64,000 nt of DNA from NCBI GenBank assembly GCA_010093515.1, contig MU001698.1, positions 62,001 through 126,000 of the forward strand. Reading direction: 5' to 3'. Both the position numbers and the translations under genes were made by a program. The notes under the pieces were generated by a model that had not been told where the DNA came from, did no database searches, and saw nothing but the letters and a program-made list of their open reading frames with translations. The DNA is from Lineolata rhizophorae. Taxonomy: Eukaryota; Ascomycota; Dothideomycetes; Lineolatales; Lineolataceae. Positions 38,236-49,303 of the stretch are shown piece after piece; the stretch's first letter is position 1; each line of letters starts with the position of its first letter.

Positions 38236-38856
38236 ATGTCTTTGGTCACAACCGAGTACCTTTATGCGTTTTGGGCCAAGGCCCAAAACAGCACATATGA
38301 AGCTCCGTCATCGGCCTTTTAGCAGTACAAGCTCAGCAAACACTGGTTCAGGGAGGAGCATTGGGCAGTTGTTTGCGAACAGGATCCCAGTGTCGATAGT
38401 TTGAGACGAGTCGACACCAAAGTCATATTTATGATCTCGACTGGAGACAAAGTGTCTTCCTACCCAATATTGATGGTCGAGTCCAAGAGTCCTCGAGAGA
38501 CTGACCCGACGGAGGTCGAAAAGCAAGCCCTCAACGCATGTATGCGCGTAATCTCGGAAGGGAACAAAGGTTGCTTTGCGATGACCACCATTGGGACCAA
38601 AGCTCGATGCTGGTTCGTGAGCTCGCAGGACCCAGATACCCTCCAACCGCTGTTCGGAAGTCAACACACGGGCCAAATCAATGAATATATCGAGGCCCAC
38701 TCGAGCGAAGCCGCCAAGATTGAAGAAGCGGTCCAGCAGATGAAGGGAAACAAGCCGATTCCGGTCCAGCAGGTGCCTGCTAAATATGTACTGCCCTCCC
38801 AGCCCTCCGAGCCAACTACAGGCGAGTCATCTCGGACAACTCGGTTTCCAGAATAG
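38236..38856 (+). pseudogene. Fragmentary gene with possible PD-(D/E)XK nuclease-like core
   Basis: One coding frame covers about 205 codons from MSLVTTEYLYAFWAKAQN through KHWFREEHWAVVCEQDP to the end at 38856, but it is not continuous from the first ATG, so the gene is either broken or has an unrecognised 5' structure. The middle part reads VDTKVIFM, then SYPILMVESKSP, then VEKQALNACM, then CFAMTTIGTKARCWFV. An Asp, an E-x-K on a beta strand and a following Gln helix are the pattern of restriction-endonuclease-fold proteins. This is motif reasoning, not an identification. A Pro/Ser/Thr-rich tail closes the frame. The neighbourhood becomes AT-rich downstream. Alternatives: a lineage-specific protein of unknown fold, or a real gene whose first exons lie near 37976-38150. 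Confidence 0.45.
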
Positions 38857-40951
38857 GAATGAAATACAGAGCAAAACCAGGATCAATGTTCTGATCGTCA
38901 AGATGATATGTGGGTTTACGGCCAATCTGCGTGACGGACGCTACTACCGGGTCTTCGTCGCGCTTTCACTTTATTTTGCATCACGTCTACCATCGCTATG
39001 GTCGAAAGGGGTTCCCTTCTTTAAAATTTCCTTGGAGTCGGCTTCGTTTTTGCTTACACTCTCTATGATTGTTGCTACAAATGTGCCCAAATCATGTGCA
39101 GGATCCAAGCAGGCCAGGGAAGCACCCTAGAATGATTAGCTTAGTACCACATAAATATGTAGCACTCTCAAGAAAGCCAAAGCTCTCGCTCTCTAGTGGT
39201 CAGCCAAGTAGTACGTTCTTGCCGGTCCTTTTCCACCTTTTGTACCGTGAGGCAATCGAGCCCAGTATACATTCACACGAGCATCCGCCCTGGGTTCTTT
39301 CAAAACCCTAACAATGTTCAGCGAGCATGAAATTCATAAGCACTGATCAGATGTTCGACCTCTTATGTTGATTGAGAAGGTGATCTCGCATTTCGACTAG
39401 TAATTGAAACTTTTCACCACTGCAGCGGAGACAAGACATTTGATATTTTCCAACAACTGTGTATTTGAGCAGATTTTTTCCACTTCTAAAATGTACAGTA
39501 TCAATCACACGTATCTTACACGGAGTGCAGCTTATATCTTCTACCTACTCCAGCGCACGGAGGTAACTATCTCATGATACAACCTTTTACCCCTGCCGAC
39601 CGTATTGCGTTCACCGCGACGACTTGCCGTGCTTTCGTTCCTGAAGCAGCGTACCGGCCCTACAACTCTGCGCGAGTGCCAGGGGAGATGCTTGGAATTT
39701 TGCAAAGCAACTTAAATTCTTATTTCACAACTTTATCTAGGGGAAGTTGCCAATTCAATTCTGTCTAAATCTATTGTTGATCATATATAGCGAGATACAG
39801 TGCGTAAACGTACGGCCTAGCTCTCTATTTAGTAGTTCATAACTATAGTATATTCAAGCATGTAAACCGTAATCATGACGGGTCACAGATATATTGTATT
39901 AATTTCAGCTAATACACTTATATCGCCAAACTCACTCTAGTATAGGACCTACTTTATGTAGAAAAAGGGATTTAAATTTGTGTCTAGAAAAATGAATGGG
40001 ACAACTGGAAAAGAATAATAGCTAAAAGCGATAGGAAATAAAATCGTTAAACTGGATAAAGTGATACAATTCCCCAAACGTTTTCCTAGCTATGGGTAGG
40101 TAAATGCACCGGATAAGTGCCGTGCTAATAAAAAATAATATAGAGGATCCTTTTTGGGCCTCACTGATAGAAGGTAATAATTTCCAGGAGGGTATATCTA
40201 GAACTGAACTCTCGGCGAACGGCTAGTGTACGTAAACCTCAGTAGAGCTTAGCCAACGTACGTTACAACGACGCAAGGTCGTATACGTATAGGTCCTAGT
40301 TTTAGGTACTGATCTCAATGGGTACACCGGCTAAAGTCTAATAAGATTTACACTTCAATCGGTTTACTAAGTGATTAATGGGTCTTCATCTTCTTCCAAC
40401 TTCAGATTGCAAGTGTCATTGACCTGTTTATGTGCACTGGCTTCTTCCCCGTCAAGATAAAAGAACGCTAAGGTCGTAACACATGGAATAGAGTGCATCA
40501 ATAACGTACAAACCTGTTTGAGATTAGCGTTCCAGCAAGGATAAACAAAGTTCTATCCTCTATCTAGTGAATTGCTATAGGTAGTCAAAATATGAATCAT
40601 AGGATCCATAGCGATGCAAAGACGGTCGCTTTTGTTGTCAACTCTTTTTTTTAAGATTATTCGAATTCTACAGCAAAAATGGAGACGATGGCTCCAGATA
40701 CCAGATGTACTCCATGAAAATGCTCAACAAGTGGTAAAACTCCAAGCAAATGCATCCAGACAGATAGCCAACCAAAGGAAAACTGTAAAAAAAAAATAAA
40801 AGGAAAGCATAAACTCCATATGAATGCAATCGCAGCCGCGTCCGAGCCAGTCGGGGGCTACAATGATATAGAGACGATGACAATGCAAACAGAAACAAAA
40901 AGAACATGCAACAAGAGAGACCAAACAGAGCAAGTGTACATACACACATCC
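38857..40951. other. Gene-free region with an AT-rich island
   Basis: From about 39350 to 40650 the base composition falls to roughly one-third G+C in sampled lines, against clearly GC-rich DNA on the right. TpA-rich words are frequent and no frame longer than about 65 codons exists. This is compatible with RIP-mutated repeat DNA, but no element family can be named. Confidence 0.5.
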
Positions 40952-42811
40952 CTACGCGCCCACCGCCGAGCTTCCTCTTCTCGCCTTGCCGCACTCCCTC
41001 TTCCGATCCAGCGGGTCCGACGGCCAGACCCACCCACGGACCCGCTTCGCCGGCCGCATTTCCTGCTGGCTGACCTTGGGGATCCAGGCATCGCGCTCGA
41101 GGCAGTTCTGGCGCGTCAGCAGCACGGGCCCGCCGCAGTCCATGCGCCACGACCCCATGCCGGGGAGCGGCGACTCCTTGGCCAGCATGTGCAGGTACCA
41201 GAGCGCCAGCGCGGCCGTCATCTGCAGCGGCTGCTGCGACTGCGACTGCGCCTGCGCGTCGCCCGGCTGGTTGAAGGTCGCCATGCTGATGGGCGTCGCG
41301 AGCTCGAGGTAGCCGAAGACGGGGTCCTGGCCGGTCGGCGCGCCGCCCGCCGCGGCAGCGGCGTTGGGGTCGGCGGCGCCGGCATAGTTAGGCCCGCCCG
41401 CGCGCACGCACAGCAGCTCGATCTCGGTGAGGATGAAGCCGTAGCGGCAACCGTGCTCGCGCATGAGGTGATGGAGCTTGGCTAGAGCGCGCAGGAACTT
41501 GACCTGCTGGTGCGGGGGCTCGGAGCGCATACCCGAGTTCCACTCGTGGTACGACTTGACGACGCCAACGAGGCGTGCGCGCCGGTCGCCGTGGAATGTG
41601 CGCTCGGCGTCCGACGCATAGTTGGACGCGAGGTCGGGCTGCTCGCGCTGGCTGCTGCCACCGGCCTGCTGTTGCTCCGGCTGCGAGCAGACCCGCATCG
41701 ACATGTGCGAGCTCCCCTGCGACAGCTTGAGCGCCGCGTTGACCTTTTGCGCCAGCGTGCCGTGCCAGATGTCGAGGAGGTTGACCTCGGAGTCAGGCTG
41801 GAGGTTGGGCCGCGGCGGCGTCGGCAGCGACGTCGCGGGCACGGGCACCTGGAGGAGCGGAAGCAGTCCGTCGATGGCGCTGATGGTGTCGACGTTGAAG
41901 TCGGTCCAGCTGCGAAGGTTGCGCACGTCCCACCAGTAGTGCAGCTGAGGGCTGCGGCTGCTGCCGCCCACACGGCGGCACAGAGAGGGGCTGCAGTTCT
42001 GCTCGGTGAGATACTCGAGGATGGTGGAAGTCGGCACGCTGTCGGCGAACGTGTCGAACTGAGTCTCGACCGGAGCAGTGAACTGGTAGTCGACGGGGCC
42101 GAAGCTCATCTGGGCAGTATCCATCGACTGTTTGTAATGAGTGTTGTACTGAGGTTGTTCAAAAGCGACTGGCATGGCAACAGCGTTGCCGAGCGAGGAA
42201 TGGGTGCTGTTGGCTGCGCTAGCCGTGACATAACTAGGCATCTTCCGATACGTAGGGTATCCATAGCGACCCAAGACAGACTCGTCGACGCTCGAGGCAG
42301 ACCCGGAGCGGGAGTGGCCCCGAACGGTAGCAGAGCTGGAATGCGAACGAGCATGAGCGAGAGACGGGCGTCGCGATTGGTTCGACGACGCAAAATTAAT
42401 AGGAGAATTAAGTGTAGAGAACGTATTGTCGAATGACGACGTAGAAACAGGAGAAATTAAGTCATTGGTCTTCGGAGGGCTGGTGCTCCGGCGCGAGTAG
42501 GGGGGCCTATGCTGGGGGTACGGCTGGTAGCCCCCAGTGTACCCGGCGCTCGCGGTCGACGTCGTCCGGCGGTGTCGAATCGGCTGCGCCACGGGCTCCA
42601 TGACCTGGTCCTGGGTTCTGACCTTGGGCAAGAGCATTGGGCCATTGTGACGAATTGGTGGGGAGCGTGGCGGGGGAGTGATGTTGGTCAGGATGGAATC
42701 GGGTGAAGAGTTCAAAGAGTCGTAGAACAGATCCGACACGTTCCGGGCGACGGAGCCATCAGACAGGTACGCCTCGGTGGCTGAGGGCGGCGTAAGCTGG
42801 CGGTGGTACAT
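40952..42811 (-). CDS. Conserved-looking fungal protein of unknown function
   Basis: A single uninterrupted frame of 619 residues starts at an ATG (MYHRQLTPPSATEAYLS). Residues 1-260 are disordered and rich in Ser, Pro, Tyr and Arg, with several RRxS phosphorylation-like sites. A compact, better-folded region follows: SILEYLTEQNCSP, LHYWWDVRNLRSWTDFN, IDGLLPLLQVPVP, then helices with KSYHEWNSGMRSEPPHQQV and LHHLMREHGCRYGFILTEIE. Two Gln/Ala-rich spacers interrupt it. The basic C-terminus (KRVRGWVWPSDPLDRKRE) may act in nuclear localisation. I do not recognise a named domain. A regulatory nuclear protein would fit the composition, but that is a guess. Strong codon bias supports it as a real gene. 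Confidence 0.75.
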   Translation of the reverse strand: MYHRQLTPPSATEAYLSDGSVARNVSDLFYDSLNSSPDSILTNITPPPRSPPIRHNGPMLLPKVRTQDQVMEPVAQPIRHRRTTSTASAGYTGGYQPYPQHRPPYSRRSTSPPKTNDLISPVSTSSFDNTFSTLNSPINFASSNQSRRPSLAHARSHSSSATVRGHSRSGSASSVDESVLGRYGYPTYRKMPSYVTASAANSTHSSLGNAVAMPVAFEQPQYNTHYKQSMDTAQMSFGPVDYQFTAPVETQFDTFADSVPTSTILEYLTEQNCSPSLCRRVGGSSRSPQLHYWWDVRNLRSWTDFNVDTISAIDGLLPLLQVPVPATSLPTPPRPNLQPDSEVNLLDIWHGTLAQKVNAALKLSQGSSHMSMRVCSQPEQQQAGGSSQREQPDLASNYASDAERTFHGDRRARLVGVVKSYHEWNSGMRSEPPHQQVKFLRALAKLHHLMREHGCRYGFILTEIELLCVRAGGPNYAGAADPNAAAAAGGAPTGQDPVFGYLELATPISMATFNQPGDAQAQSQSQQPLQMTAALALWYLHMLAKESPLPGMGSWRMDCGGPVLLTRQNCLERDAWIPKVSQQEMRPAKRVRGWVWPSDPLDRKRECGKARRGSSAVGA

Positions 42812-44546
42812 GATGGCCGAGCTTGTGTTGTTGTTGTTATTGTGGACGTATTTGTTTTGCTACCAGACTGTGCCATGTCAGCGAGGAGGAGCGTGGCCGG
42901 GAGGTTGTCGCGGGTTAGCACATACGCAATAGGTACAAGAGGACTTGCAAGTGACGGATTAATGATTAGGCTTCTGGAGACCGGCTCCGGTAGACAGCAA
43001 CGACAGACAGACAAAGGAAAAGTGAAAAGGAAACAAAAGGAGACTCGTTAGCCTCGTTAGATAGATGCAGACGGCAGATGGTATAAGTGGGTGACCTGGG
43101 ATGCGGAGGAATGCGGCGAGGCCGGGACACTTATATGCAGAGCGGGAATGAACGCATAGCAGCCAGAAGATGTGCAGCACGGCAGCTAGCGTAGAAACAA
43201 TTTGAAACACGGACGCAGAGTCGGTACCGGGACACCGTTGAGACGTTTCTGGGCGTCATGAGAGAGATCGGGAACAGGAAACACGTCCCTTGAAACATGC
43301 CGGGTTACTATCTGGGGAGCATGGATGGCACCATGTCGGGCGGCCGATGCCGTGGGGAGAGCGCGTTTTGGCGTGTTTACCGCGACGGGTCGGCTGCTGC
43401 CGGCGTGCACGTATCGTGATGCCATTGGACGACGTGCCATGTGGGCGGTTGGGCGCGACGCTGTGGGCGGGCGCTTCGCCGGCAGAAGCTGAAACTCGGG
43501 CCCAGGCGCGGCCCGACGCACTTGGGCCGTTTTGGGAATTTTTGGGATCTTTGGGGAACTCAAGGCGCCAGTTGCGGGAAGCGGTTGCGTTCGTGGGAGG
43601 CGTCTGGCGCCGGCGAGGGCGTGGTGGTTGGCCAGTGACGCCCGGACGGCTCGGCGGCGCGAAGCGAGCCAAGACGCCGCCGGCGCGTCGCGATTGGCCG
43701 ACGCGACAAGCTACACGTGCTGCACAAGAGCGCGTTCGTGAGTCACCTGTGCATACATTGAAACGGCGACCTCACGGCCGGCGAGTGAGTCACGGCGGTG
43801 CTTTCTGGCGGTGAGGCGGACTGAAGAGTGAAGTGAAAACTGAGTATAAGCTCGGCGGTCCCCTCTGTTGTTGTGCCTCTCGCTCCGTCCACTTACTACG
43901 TACTTTCTCCCGCACCGACCGCCGCCGGGGCGGCGCCTAGCGTCAGGAAATTGTCGTGAGTAGCGTTTCTATTACCGCTCCGCCGGCCGGGCTCGTGCGC
44001 CGGACATGTCAGTTAGCGCCCTCATTACTCGGTGCTCATTTCCCGCCTTCGCTTGTCCGAACCCGTCTGCGTCTGGGGAGCGAGTCTTCCGTTATGCGCA
44101 ATGTCCCTAAGCGCCGACCGCTCGGCAGGCCGTTGGCGCCGAGCGGAGGAGGCTGCACAGCCCCCGAGTGGAGCCCCGCGCCATGCCTCTTGGGGACTAG
44201 CGTAGGGCTGAAAGGCGAGGCGCCGCGACGGCGGATCTGGCGCTGTGGCGCCTTCCCCACGATCCGCTCAGAGCCTCAGATCGGAAACAAGCCGTCCTGC
44301 GTGCGCACGCGCTTCATACGCGCATGAAAAGTACATCTACATACGCGCCCGGGACGCTCCGACGGCCCCACCAGCGCGCTCAGCTGGGTGCTGCGCAGCT
44401 GCCCAGGCGCTCCGTGCCAATGCTTCCGGAATCCACGGCGAACTGACGCCTGACGCTTGGCGCTCGTCGTCCAGCCGTTGCTCCCCCGAGTCAGGCGCCG
44501 CGCGACGGCTACCGGCGGCAGAGAGCTATTGTAGGCTCTCCGCCAT
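42812..44546. other. Intergenic region, 5' flank of the 619-residue protein gene
   Basis: GC-rich, with scattered open frames that lack coding character. Probably carries the promoter of the gene at its left and the 3' flank of the oxidoreductase at its right. Confidence 0.45.
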
Positions 44547-46326
44547 CTATAGCAGCCCGACGTGGTCGCGCCACCAGCTCGCCCACTCGACCACGCGACG
44601 CTGCCTGCGCGCTTCCTCGGCCGCAAAGACCACGCCGTGGCTGCGAATTGCCTCCTCTAGCGTGCAGCCAATGTGCACCTTCTGCGCCTCGTCGATGCTC
44701 ATGCCCTGGTTCTTGACCGCGTCTACGGCGGCGACGAACTGGTAGATCAGCCCGGCGTCTCCGCCGCCGTGCCCGCCGCCGGGCTGCGCCGGATGATGGA
44801 TCTCTGTTTCGCCCGTCGCAAAATTATGCACCTTGATCGTGGCGCTGTCGTACGAGATCTCGCCTTCGGTGCCGTAGATGACGCCGCGCCGTTCGCAAAT
44901 CTTCTCCGTAAAGGCCACCATATGCATCGTGGCCGTCTTGGCGCCTCTGCCCTTGAGCGCATCCGCCAGGCTCCTGTCGCTGTTTGGCAGCGGGTCGTCT
45001 TCCCAAGTTATGGTGACCGTCTGATCGTCGCACACGTCGTTGTCGGCCTCCCAAACGCACCGTCCGAACCATGGCCGCCCATAGCGTTCTGTTTCGGCCG
45101 TCTCATCTCCGTAGTCCTCCCTAAGCTTCCCCAAAACGTGTTTCATCGCGGCATCGCGCCCCTGGTCGCGGAAAATATCCTCGACATCGGGCTCGACGAT
45201 CTTGACCGGCCAGCCGGTAATGCCCTTAAGCAGGTGTCTCTCTAAATAGATCTTCTTCGCGCTCCACATGCAGCCGTGCTCGATCGGACATGAAAGACAA
45301 TTCGTCGCGTCCCCTGCATCCGCCGGCTTTCTCGATTTCTTGAAAAACTTAAGGGAACCTGTCGACGTGACGTATGCCGGGAGGTGGGGCGGACGGTCGC
45401 TGCCCGGCGGCGGCGAGCAGAGCATCCACATCAAAAAGTCGATGTCGTGGCATGACTTGGTCAGGAGGGTCGGAGCAGTGCTCGCTTCCCTGCGCCAATT
45501 GCCCCTACACAAGTAGTAATCAGCAGCTCATTCGCAGCCAAAAATCTCGCCCAAACACGAGACCCAGTCTTTGTCCGAACCCAAATCCACGCCCGAATAC
45601 GGGGCAACGCGCTACGAGTACTCAAAGGAAAGTGAAAAAACGCAAGGCAGCCACTCACCTCACATAACTGTGCGAGAAATGCCACCACCCAACCGGCTCC
45701 GTATGCTCCACGCTCAGCACCTCGCCCACGGCATCCCTCCCCAGCACAAGCTCCCTCAACATCCGATTATGCGGACTATACCTTAGGACATGGCACACGC
45801 CGAACAGGACGTCCTGGCCCTTCGGCCCGCTCGTCAACGCCCTCCACACCCTCCCGCACCCCTCCCACGACCCATCCACCGGCTTCTCGCACAGCACGTG
45901 CACGCCGCCCAGCCCGCTCACCCCCTCCACGACCTCAACGTGGAGCTCGTCCAGCACGGCCACCACCACGGCGTCCGCCCCCGGCGGCACCACCTCTGCT
46001 CCCTCGCCTCCCTCCCTCCCTCCGGCCACCTCTACCCCCTTCGGCGCCGCGCCCTCTGCCCGCGCCCGCCGCCCCCGTTCCCACGCAACCCACTCCCGCC
46101 AATCCGCGAACGCCTCGCCCTCGCGCGGCCCGCTGCCGTCCCGCGCGCCCCAGATGTGCGCGCCGCCCAGCGCGGCGCGCTTGCCGGCGTGGGGGTCGCA
46201 GACGGCGATGACGCGGGCGCGCGGGTGGGAGGAGAGCGCCGAGGCGTATGCGGAGCCGCGGGAGCCGGCGCCGATGATGGCGATGTTTATCGGGGAGGGA
46301 GTGGCGGTGTTTGAGGCGGAGGGCAT
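44547..46326 (-). CDS. Gfo/Idh/MocA family NAD(P)-dependent oxidoreductase
   Basis: Two exons (46326-45659, 45504-44547; 154 bp intron) give 541 residues. The N-terminal Rossmann fold shows IAIIGAGSRGSAYA at residues 16-27 and VCDPHAGKR after the second strand. The hallmark LCEKP is at 145-149, and the catalytic-domain block LTKSCHDIDFLMWM lies just after the splice junction. The C-terminal alpha/beta domain includes GVIYGTEGEISYDS and ends in helices. A charged Gly/Arg/Glu insertion of about 30 residues (roughly 84-114) is longer than in most relatives. Exon 2 also carries a CLSCPIEHGCMW cysteine cluster that could bind metal. Enzymes of this superfamily oxidise or reduce sugars and related alcohols, for example inositol, glucose-fructose or trans-dihydrodiols. 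The substrate is not evident. Cytosolic, with no signal peptide. Confidence 0.92.
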
Positions 46327-47248
46327 TGTGGAGGGGTGTGTGTGTGTGTGTGTGGGTGAGGTGTTGTGGTGGGGAGTGCTGAGGGAAGAGGAGGTAGTTG
46401 TGGTGGTAGTACGGAGGTGGGGTTGAGAAGGTTGCGATGGTTGGCTGCTTCTGGGAAGCTAGCAGGCGGCCGTGTCGGCGGAAGTACTGAGTGTTAGAGT
46501 AAAAGTGACTAGTTTGACTTCTCAAGTAAAACTGATAGCAAATGGGAGTGTGATTCTGCAAAATTATAGGTTCATGTTGTCCACGTGGGCTGTTGAGAAG
46601 TGAACCAAGACCGCAAGCACTGAGGTGGGGGTGCTAGAGGAACTCGTGCAGGTCTCGCCTCGCCTCGCCCGGGTAGATTGCTCTCTTTGGCAACGGATGA
46701 CAACCGTCATTACGCGGCCCACCATTGGTGGAAACGAACTGCGCTCCACTACGTCGCTTGGTACTGTAGCCCGAACTAGCAATGCATGCGGAGCTTGCAA
46801 CGATACGGAACACCATCTACGGAACTGAATTCGATTCCAAGCGCTACTACACTTTCCATAAGTGAGTAGTCTGGTGCTTAGTAAAGGTACATGCATGCGC
46901 ATCTATAAGGCAGCAAGAGCGCGATTGCAGCTTCTGCAGTGTATGTACAAGAATCTAGGCCTGCATCTAGAACTTTTTTGCAGGGTTTCCTCGGGCGGGC
47001 GTGTACGTGTTCCTTGTCCGCAATGACCGTTCTATGGGTTACTTCGGGGTGCTGCCGTCCCAGGAAGAAGAAATACATGAACCAAAAAGACTCAAAGCGG
47101 TGCTCCATCACCACATGAGCACGCCCGAGCGAACGAAAAGGGATATCCAAAAAAAGGGGGGGGGAGGGCGGGGGCATCATCTCCCAAAAGAACAAAAGAA
47201 AAACACACCACTCCAATCAATCCAAATCTCCCGCCCGCCTACACTCAT
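46327..47248. other. Intergenic region upstream of the oxidoreductase
   Basis: Includes the oxidoreductase promoter with a GT dinucleotide tract near 46338-46355 and the 3' flank of the deubiquitinase gene, with a G10 run near 47157-47166. No gene is supported. Confidence 0.5.
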
Positions 47249-49303
47249 TCACTCATCCTCCCCCATCGCCCTCTTATCCAACTCGTAAAACAGCAAATAC
47301 ACCTCCTTCTGCATCCCCAGCACCTCGCTCGTCTTGCTCTGCTGCACCTTTTCATCGCTGATGCGCCACCACCGATTGCCCGCCTTGCGCGCCGCCGCCG
47401 CCGCCTTCTTCTTCAGCCGCGCCACGTCCACCACGCTCGGCGCGCGGCTACCGCCGTCCTTGGCCGTGGCCGTCGTCGACGAAGACGGCCGCGCCGACGC
47501 CGACGCCCGTGACCCCGGTCGCGGCCCCGCCGGCGGCGCCAGGCTGACCCGCGCCGACGAGGAGGAGCTGCTCGAGGCCCCGTTGGCGGCCGCGGGCGCG
47601 GACGCGTCGTCGCGCGGCGCCGACGTCGGCGCGGGGCCCAGCCGCTGTTGGCGGGCCGACGAGCGCGACGAGACGGACGAGGCGGACGAGGCGGGCGAGG
47701 AGGGCATGATGCCGCGCGGGACGGTGACGCGGGCGGCGAGGTCGGAGGGCAGGGGCGGGGGGTGTTGCTGTTGCTGTTGCTGTTGCGGCTGCTGCTGCTG
47801 CTGCTGTTGCTGGGCAACGGCGGTGGTGGACGAGCTGCGCATGGCGTCCATTGAGGGCCGGGCTGAGAGGCGGGGGCTGGCGACGGTGGAGGGGTTGGGC
47901 GAGACGGAGGTGCTGTAGACGCCTTGGTTGCCGAACGAGTGCGGCGTCGAGAAGGGCGCGAGGGGGACTTGCCGCCGGAAGGACTCGTAGTGGCCGCTGT
48001 TGTGCCCGCCCTTGTGCGTCACGACGCCGAGGAGGCGGTACTTCTTCTGGTCGAGGAGGCCGCCGAGCGGGAGCGCTTCCGGGAACGATACTTTGGCCAT
48101 GTTCTTGGTCGAGTAAGTCGAGTAGATGGAGCGCGAGAGATGGACGGCGAGGATCTTAGGGAAGACGGAGATGCGGTGGTGGCGCGCGATGCGGCGCTTC
48201 GGCGCCAGCTTGATGTCGGGTAGCTCTACGTCCTTGGGCGGCTTTTCGGGGTCCGTTTCTATGGCGTCGTAGATTTTTGATATTTCTACATCGAGCTTCT
48301 CTTTTTGCGTCTCCGATCGAGCGAGTCGGAGCTCGCGCTCTTTGACCTCGACCGCGTGGACAAGGCGGCACTTTTCACATTTGAAGTCGTCGATGTACTC
48401 CGTTTTGAGCATCACATCGAAGCATTCGTTCAGACTCGTCGATGATTTTTGCGGGACGGTCAAGGGCAGCGTGGTAAAGGTTTCACTGAGAGCCTTCGGA
48501 GTAAAGTGGCACAGGGTGCACTCGATCTGGGACTCTGTCTTCCCTTCGAACGGGAATCCCTCTTCTTCCTCCTCTCCCTCTCCGTCGTCCCTCTGGGGCT
48601 CGCCGTCCTGCCCCCCTCCGGACTGCGGTAATGGCGGCATCGGCATCACCTCGGAACCGCCGTCCTCGCCGACATCGATGCTGGGCAAGTCCAGGCTGTA
48701 CCCGGCCCTTCGGAGCCTTCGGATCCGCTCCCTGGCCTTGCGCCCCTCGTGATACTCGTCGCATAGCCGCTCCGTGACGACCTGCAAGAACTCCTGCGCG
48801 TCCTGCTGCTGCCGGCTGATGCGCTGGCGGAACGCGCGCTCCAGCACTGACACGAACGGCTGGGCCGAAATGATCTTCTTGTACAGCGGCCGCTCGTTGA
48901 GGCGGTCCAGCATGTCCTTGAGCGCGACCGTGACGATGCCCTGGCGCAGCCCCTCGATCTTCCAGGGCGGCACCTCCTTGCCATTGCTCCGGCGCAGCGG
49001 CGGCTCGTCGGCGTCGACACGGTACGTCTCGGGCCCGTCGAGCTTGCGCCGGTGCACTTCGCGGATCAGGTAGAAGCGCAGATCGCTCAGGCCCGCCAGC
49101 GCCTGCAGCACGCTGTTGATGAAGCAGTCGTTGGCCGGGTTCGACAGCCCAACCACGACGCCCTTCTTCCGCCCGGCCGCCGCAGCCGCGTGCGCGTACT
49201 CGTCGTCTAGGAAGAATGTGGGCCCGAAGACGTACACGAGAGTGATAGCCGCCAACGATGCGCCCGCCGCGTAGCCGGCGATGGTCAGCGGCCTGTCCGG
49301 CAT
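47249..49303 (-). CDS. UBP16: Ubiquitin carboxyl-terminal hydrolase, Ubp16-like
   Basis: Single exon, 684 residues from ATG at 49303. An N-terminal membrane anchor (residues 7-27, TIAGYAAGASLAAITLVYVF) precedes the USP catalytic domain. This is the arrangement of yeast Ubp16 and animal USP30, tail-out deubiquitinases of the mitochondrial outer membrane. The Cys box GLSNPANDCFINSVLQAL puts the nucleophile at Cys60. The QQQDAQEF block is at 166-172. A structural zinc pair is CTLC (262-265) and CEKC (309-312). The His box HKGGHNSGHYESF gives His438. An acidic Glu run (about 242-248) and a large disordered insert with polyGln and polySer (about 485-625) separate the His box from the closing strand KEVYLLFYEL, which completes the fold. 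The insert is far longer than in yeast. Catalytic residues are intact, so the enzyme should be active. Confidence 0.93.
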   Translation of the reverse strand: MPDRPLTIAGYAAGASLAAITLVYVFGPTFFLDDEYAHAAAAAGRKKGVVVGLSNPANDCFINSVLQALAGLSDLRFYLIREVHRRKLDGPETYRVDADEPPLRRSNGKEVPPWKIEGLRQGIVTVALKDMLDRLNERPLYKKIISAQPFVSVLERAFRQRISRQQQDAQEFLQVVTERLCDEYHEGRKARERIRRLRRAGYSLDLPSIDVGEDGGSEVMPMPPLPQSGGGQDGEPQRDDGEGEEEEEGFPFEGKTESQIECTLCHFTPKALSETFTTLPLTVPQKSSTSLNECFDVMLKTEYIDDFKCEKCRLVHAVEVKERELRLARSETQKEKLDVEISKIYDAIETDPEKPPKDVELPDIKLAPKRRIARHHRISVFPKILAVHLSRSIYSTYSTKNMAKVSFPEALPLGGLLDQKKYRLLGVVTHKGGHNSGHYESFRRQVPLAPFSTPHSFGNQGVYSTSVSPNPSTVASPRLSARPSMDAMRSSSTTAVAQQQQQQQQPQQQQQQQHPPPLPSDLAARVTVPRGIMPSSPASSASSVSSRSSARQQRLGPAPTSAPRDDASAPAAANGASSSSSSSARVSLAPPAGPRPGSRASASARPSSSTTATAKDGGSRAPSVVDVARLKKKAAAAARKAGNRWWRISDEKVQQSKTSEVLGMQKEVYLLFYELDKRAMGEDE
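47765..47815 (-). repeat. CAG-type repeat encoding polyGln in UBP16
   Basis: Tandem CAA/CAG codons on the minus strand (two Gln runs split by one Pro), within the disordered insert of the deubiquitinase. Length polymorphism between strains is likely. Confidence 0.9.

Noticed and set aside
41510-42436. 308-codon plus-strand frame
   Set aside because: Antisense shadow of the 619-residue protein, with Arg/Val-rich composition and no domain.
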